Assembly: GCF_039537005.1 (NCBI RefSeq)
Contig: NZ_BAAAZR010000002.1
Location: forward strand, 434,001 to 498,000
Length of the DNA stretch: 64,000 nucleotides
Direction of reading: 5' to 3'
Origin: Sphaerisporangium flaviroseum
GTDB taxonomy: Bacteria > Actinomycetota > Actinomycetes > Streptosporangiales > Streptosporangiaceae
Position numbers and translations under genes: made by a program. Of the stretch, positions 62,548 to 64,000 are shown piece by piece; within the stretch, counting starts at the first letter, position 1; each line of letters starts with the position of its first letter. The notes under the pieces are model-generated. The model did not search any database, had not been told where the DNA came from, and saw only the letters and a program-made list of their open reading frames with translations.

Positions 62548-63390
62548 ATGAACAGACGATGGGCGGTCTCCTGGGCCGCCGCCGCACTGGTCGCCGCGGC
62601 TTTCATCATCCCCGTGGCGGCGAGCGCCTCCTCCGCGGACCTCAGCGGCAGTCCGGCCGCGGGGACGCCGGCGCCGTCGTCGTCGTTGCTGTGGCCGTGC
62701 TACGACCCCAAGACCTACCCGCCGAGCATGCCGCCGCCGACGCCGCCGACCGCCCCCGGCACCCCCGAAGTGGTGCAGGTGGTCAACGTCTACGTGCATC
62801 TGCGCTGGGCCGCCGCCACCGACCCGGACGGCCTGGCCTGCTACCAGGTGTACGAGGACAGCAACGGCACGAAGATCAAGGTCGGCACGTTCGGTCCCGA
62901 TGTCACCGACGGGACGTTCACCGTGAACTGGCCGTCGGGCCACACGCCGTCGCGGGTCGCCTCCCTCTACATCGTGGCCGTCGACCGGTGGGGGGCGGTC
63001 AGCCCGCCGTCAGGGACGATCAACGTCACGATCTACAACGATCTGCCGCCTCCGCCTCCGTCCCCGACTCCGTCGGTCGCCTGCCACGTGACCTACAGCT
63101 CCTACACCTGGTTCGGCGGCATGACGTCGTCGGTGTCGATCAACAACACCGGTGCGATACCGATCAACGGCTGGCGGCTCACCTTCGCCTTCCCCGACCC
63201 GGGGCAGAAGCTGTCCAACGGGTGGACGGCCGACTGGTCGCAGACCGGCTCGACAGTGGCGGCCACCTCGCTCACGTGGAACCGGCAGATCCCCCCCGGT
63301 GACGCCGTCACCATCGGCTTCAACGGCACCAACAAGGGCGCCAACCCGGCTCCGACCACCTTCCAGGTCAACGGCTCCACCTGCCGCTGA
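62548..63390 (+). CDS. Secreted protein with a C-terminal CBM2 carbohydrate-binding module
   Basis: The 280-residue precursor has a signal peptide (MNRRWAVSWAAAALVAAAF, cleavage near ASAS at 30), a proline-rich spacer, a fibronectin-III-like domain (VVQVVNVYVHLRWAAATDPD) and a CBM2 (CHVTYSSYTWFGGMTSSVSI then INGWRLTFAFPDPGQ, WSQTGSTVAATSLTWNRQI). The CBM2 binding face has the expected Trp residues and paired Cys ends. There is no catalytic domain, so it probably binds cellulose or chitin or docks to another enzyme. AAGGG lies 6 bases before the ATG. Confidence 0.87.
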   Translation: MNRRWAVSWAAAALVAAAFIIPVAASASSADLSGSPAAGTPAPSSSLLWPCYDPKTYPPSMPPPTPPTAPGTPEVVQVVNVYVHLRWAAATDPDGLACYQVYEDSNGTKIKVGTFGPDVTDGTFTVNWPSGHTPSRVASLYIVAVDRWGAVSPPSGTINVTIYNDLPPPPPSPTPSVACHVTYSSYTWFGGMTSSVSINNTGAIPINGWRLTFAFPDPGQKLSNGWTADWSQTGSTVAATSLTWNRQIPPGDAVTIGFNGTNKGANPAPTTFQVNGSTCR

Positions 63391-63432
63391 ACTTCGTGTG
63401 CCCCGCTCGGCCGCTTGGCTAGCATTGAAAGG

Positions 63433-63630
63433 ATGAACGAGCCGCAGAATGTCACGCTTCCCAACGGCCGCAACCTCAGCTGCGACACCTGCCAGAACGA
63501 GCTCTTCGAGTACCACCAGTGGAAGCTGCAGACCACCGGAATGTCGTTCATGAACCTTGACTGGGCCAACCGTGACGCCAACTGCTTCGTGTGCAGCGAG
63601 TGCCGCCGCATCCACTGGTTCCACACCTGA
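63433..63630 (+). CDS. Small zinc-ribbon-like protein
   Basis: The 65-residue protein has two cysteine pairs, LSCDTCQNELFEYH and CFVCSECRRIHW, spaced like a single zinc-binding ribbon. Conserved small proteins of this kind are found across actinomycetes with no assigned function. The AAAGG immediately next to the ATG is close; the frame can be extended by six codons to a GTG or similar start. Confidence 0.7.
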   Translation: MNEPQNVTLPNGRNLSCDTCQNELFEYHQWKLQTTGMSFMNLDWANRDANCFVCSECRRIHWFHT

Positions 63631-63654
63631 CCGGCGCCCCCGCAGGTGCCGGTC
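63629..63654 (+). terminator. Strong hairpin overlapping the zinc-ribbon stop
   Basis: GACCGGC (63629-63635) pairs with GCCGGTC (63648-63654), and the flanking GCC/GGT nearly continues the stem inward. Confidence 0.6.
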
Positions 63655-63766
63655 GCGACCGCCAGGCCGATGCGGCCCGGAGTGCGGCCGCGGCGACCGG
63701 CGGTGGCCTGGGCCGGGTTCCTGGCACGTCGCCAACTTCTCCGCCTGGGCTGACGTCTCAGTTCGC

Positions 63767-64000
63767 ATGGAAAGAGATCGGCTGGGGGACTACTGGCTGG
63801 CCGGCAAGATCGGCGAGGGCGGCCAGGGGGTGGTCTAGCCTGCGCCAGGCCGTGTCCGCCGGACGCGCTTTCGGCGGAGACGACCTGCATCGCCTGGCCA
63901 CCGCGATCGCGACCGCGCCGACCGCCATCCACGAGGCCGGGGTCGTCCACTGCGACCTCAAACCGGTTCGGGGCCGATCCGGGCACCTTCCAATATTTTC
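63767..64000 (+). pseudogene. Degraded Ser/Thr protein kinase gene running off the right edge
   Basis: MERDRLGDYWLAGKIGEGGQ starts a Hanks kinase with its glycine loop, but a TAG follows GQGVV at 63838. The next bases, in a +1 frame from 63840, read LRQAVSAGRAFGGDDLHRL and then HEAGVVHCDLKP, the hinge helix and catalytic loop. About 80-100 residues between the two are deleted. After DLKP the sequence again loses sense (VRGRSGHLPIF). It is a relic with at least two deletions. Confidence 0.75.

Overview
The window is high-GC actinomycete chromosome. The evidence is a WhiB protein, a DmdR/IdeR-type iron box, an actinobacterial Cys attenuation leader, a ZTP riboswitch before glyA, a remnant of an F420-type oxidoreductase, Hanks-type kinases and many GTG/TTG starts with 4-nt GTGA/ATGA overlaps. 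The gene families look most like Streptosporangiales (Nonomuraea/Streptosporangium-like). That placement is inference; there is no rRNA or tRNA in the window to test it.

Layout. 0.1-5.1 kb: a TcmP-like methyltransferase with twin palindromic operators, then a leftward assimilatory sulfur operon (leader peptide, ferredoxin sulfite reductase, zinc ribbon, APS reductase CysH, sirohydrochlorin chelatase). 5.1-10.0 kb: DinB-like protein, YihY membrane protein, ZTP riboswitch-glyA, rsgA. 10.0-12.6 kb: repeat-rich DNA around a phosphoribosyltransferase, including six copies of a ~181-bp unit in 3+3 inverted arrangement. 12.6-21.6 kb: whiB, an iron-box-controlled Suc_Fer-like protein, divergent glpD and alkyl-DHAP-synthase-like genes, a metallophosphoesterase and a membrane Ser/Thr kinase. 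21.7-27.2 kb: DUF2877-fdrA-DUF1116 (AllH/AllF/AllG-like, oxamate carbamoyltransferase) with a divergent PucR regulator. 27.2-32.3 kb: a decayed zone with gene fragments, a transposase tail and three copies of a short dispersed repeat, holding a few intact genes. 32.4-37.5 kb: a uracil/xanthine permease translationally coupled to a three-subunit molybdenum hydroxylase. 37.7-43 kb: secreted GH16 glucanase, cydAB under a phased three-palindrome element, polysaccharide deacetylase. 43-48 kb: a Crp / cyclase-fold / TPR operon, an orphan CoxG-like protein and a gene of unknown function. 48-53.4 kb: a beta-propeller lipoprotein and a hyuA-hyuB operon. 53.4-64 kb: an XRE-STAND-WD40 protein with a divergent lipoprotein, secreted proteins, a DUF1906 protein, an anti-sigma-type kinase, a CBM2 protein, a zinc ribbon and a broken Ser/Thr kinase at the right edge.

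How the parts work together. Sulfur genes 2.8-4.9 kb plus cysH and the chelatase (siroheme) form one pathway, with a Cys-sensing leader and a ribosome-binding site that can be masked by a perfect 10-bp complement. The PucR cluster and the permease-molybdenum hydroxylase cluster both point to purine/pyrimidine nitrogen salvage, although degenerate DNA separates them. The clearest unexplained structures are the inverted 181-bp array, the cydAB palindrome triplet and the Crp-cyclase-TPR operon.
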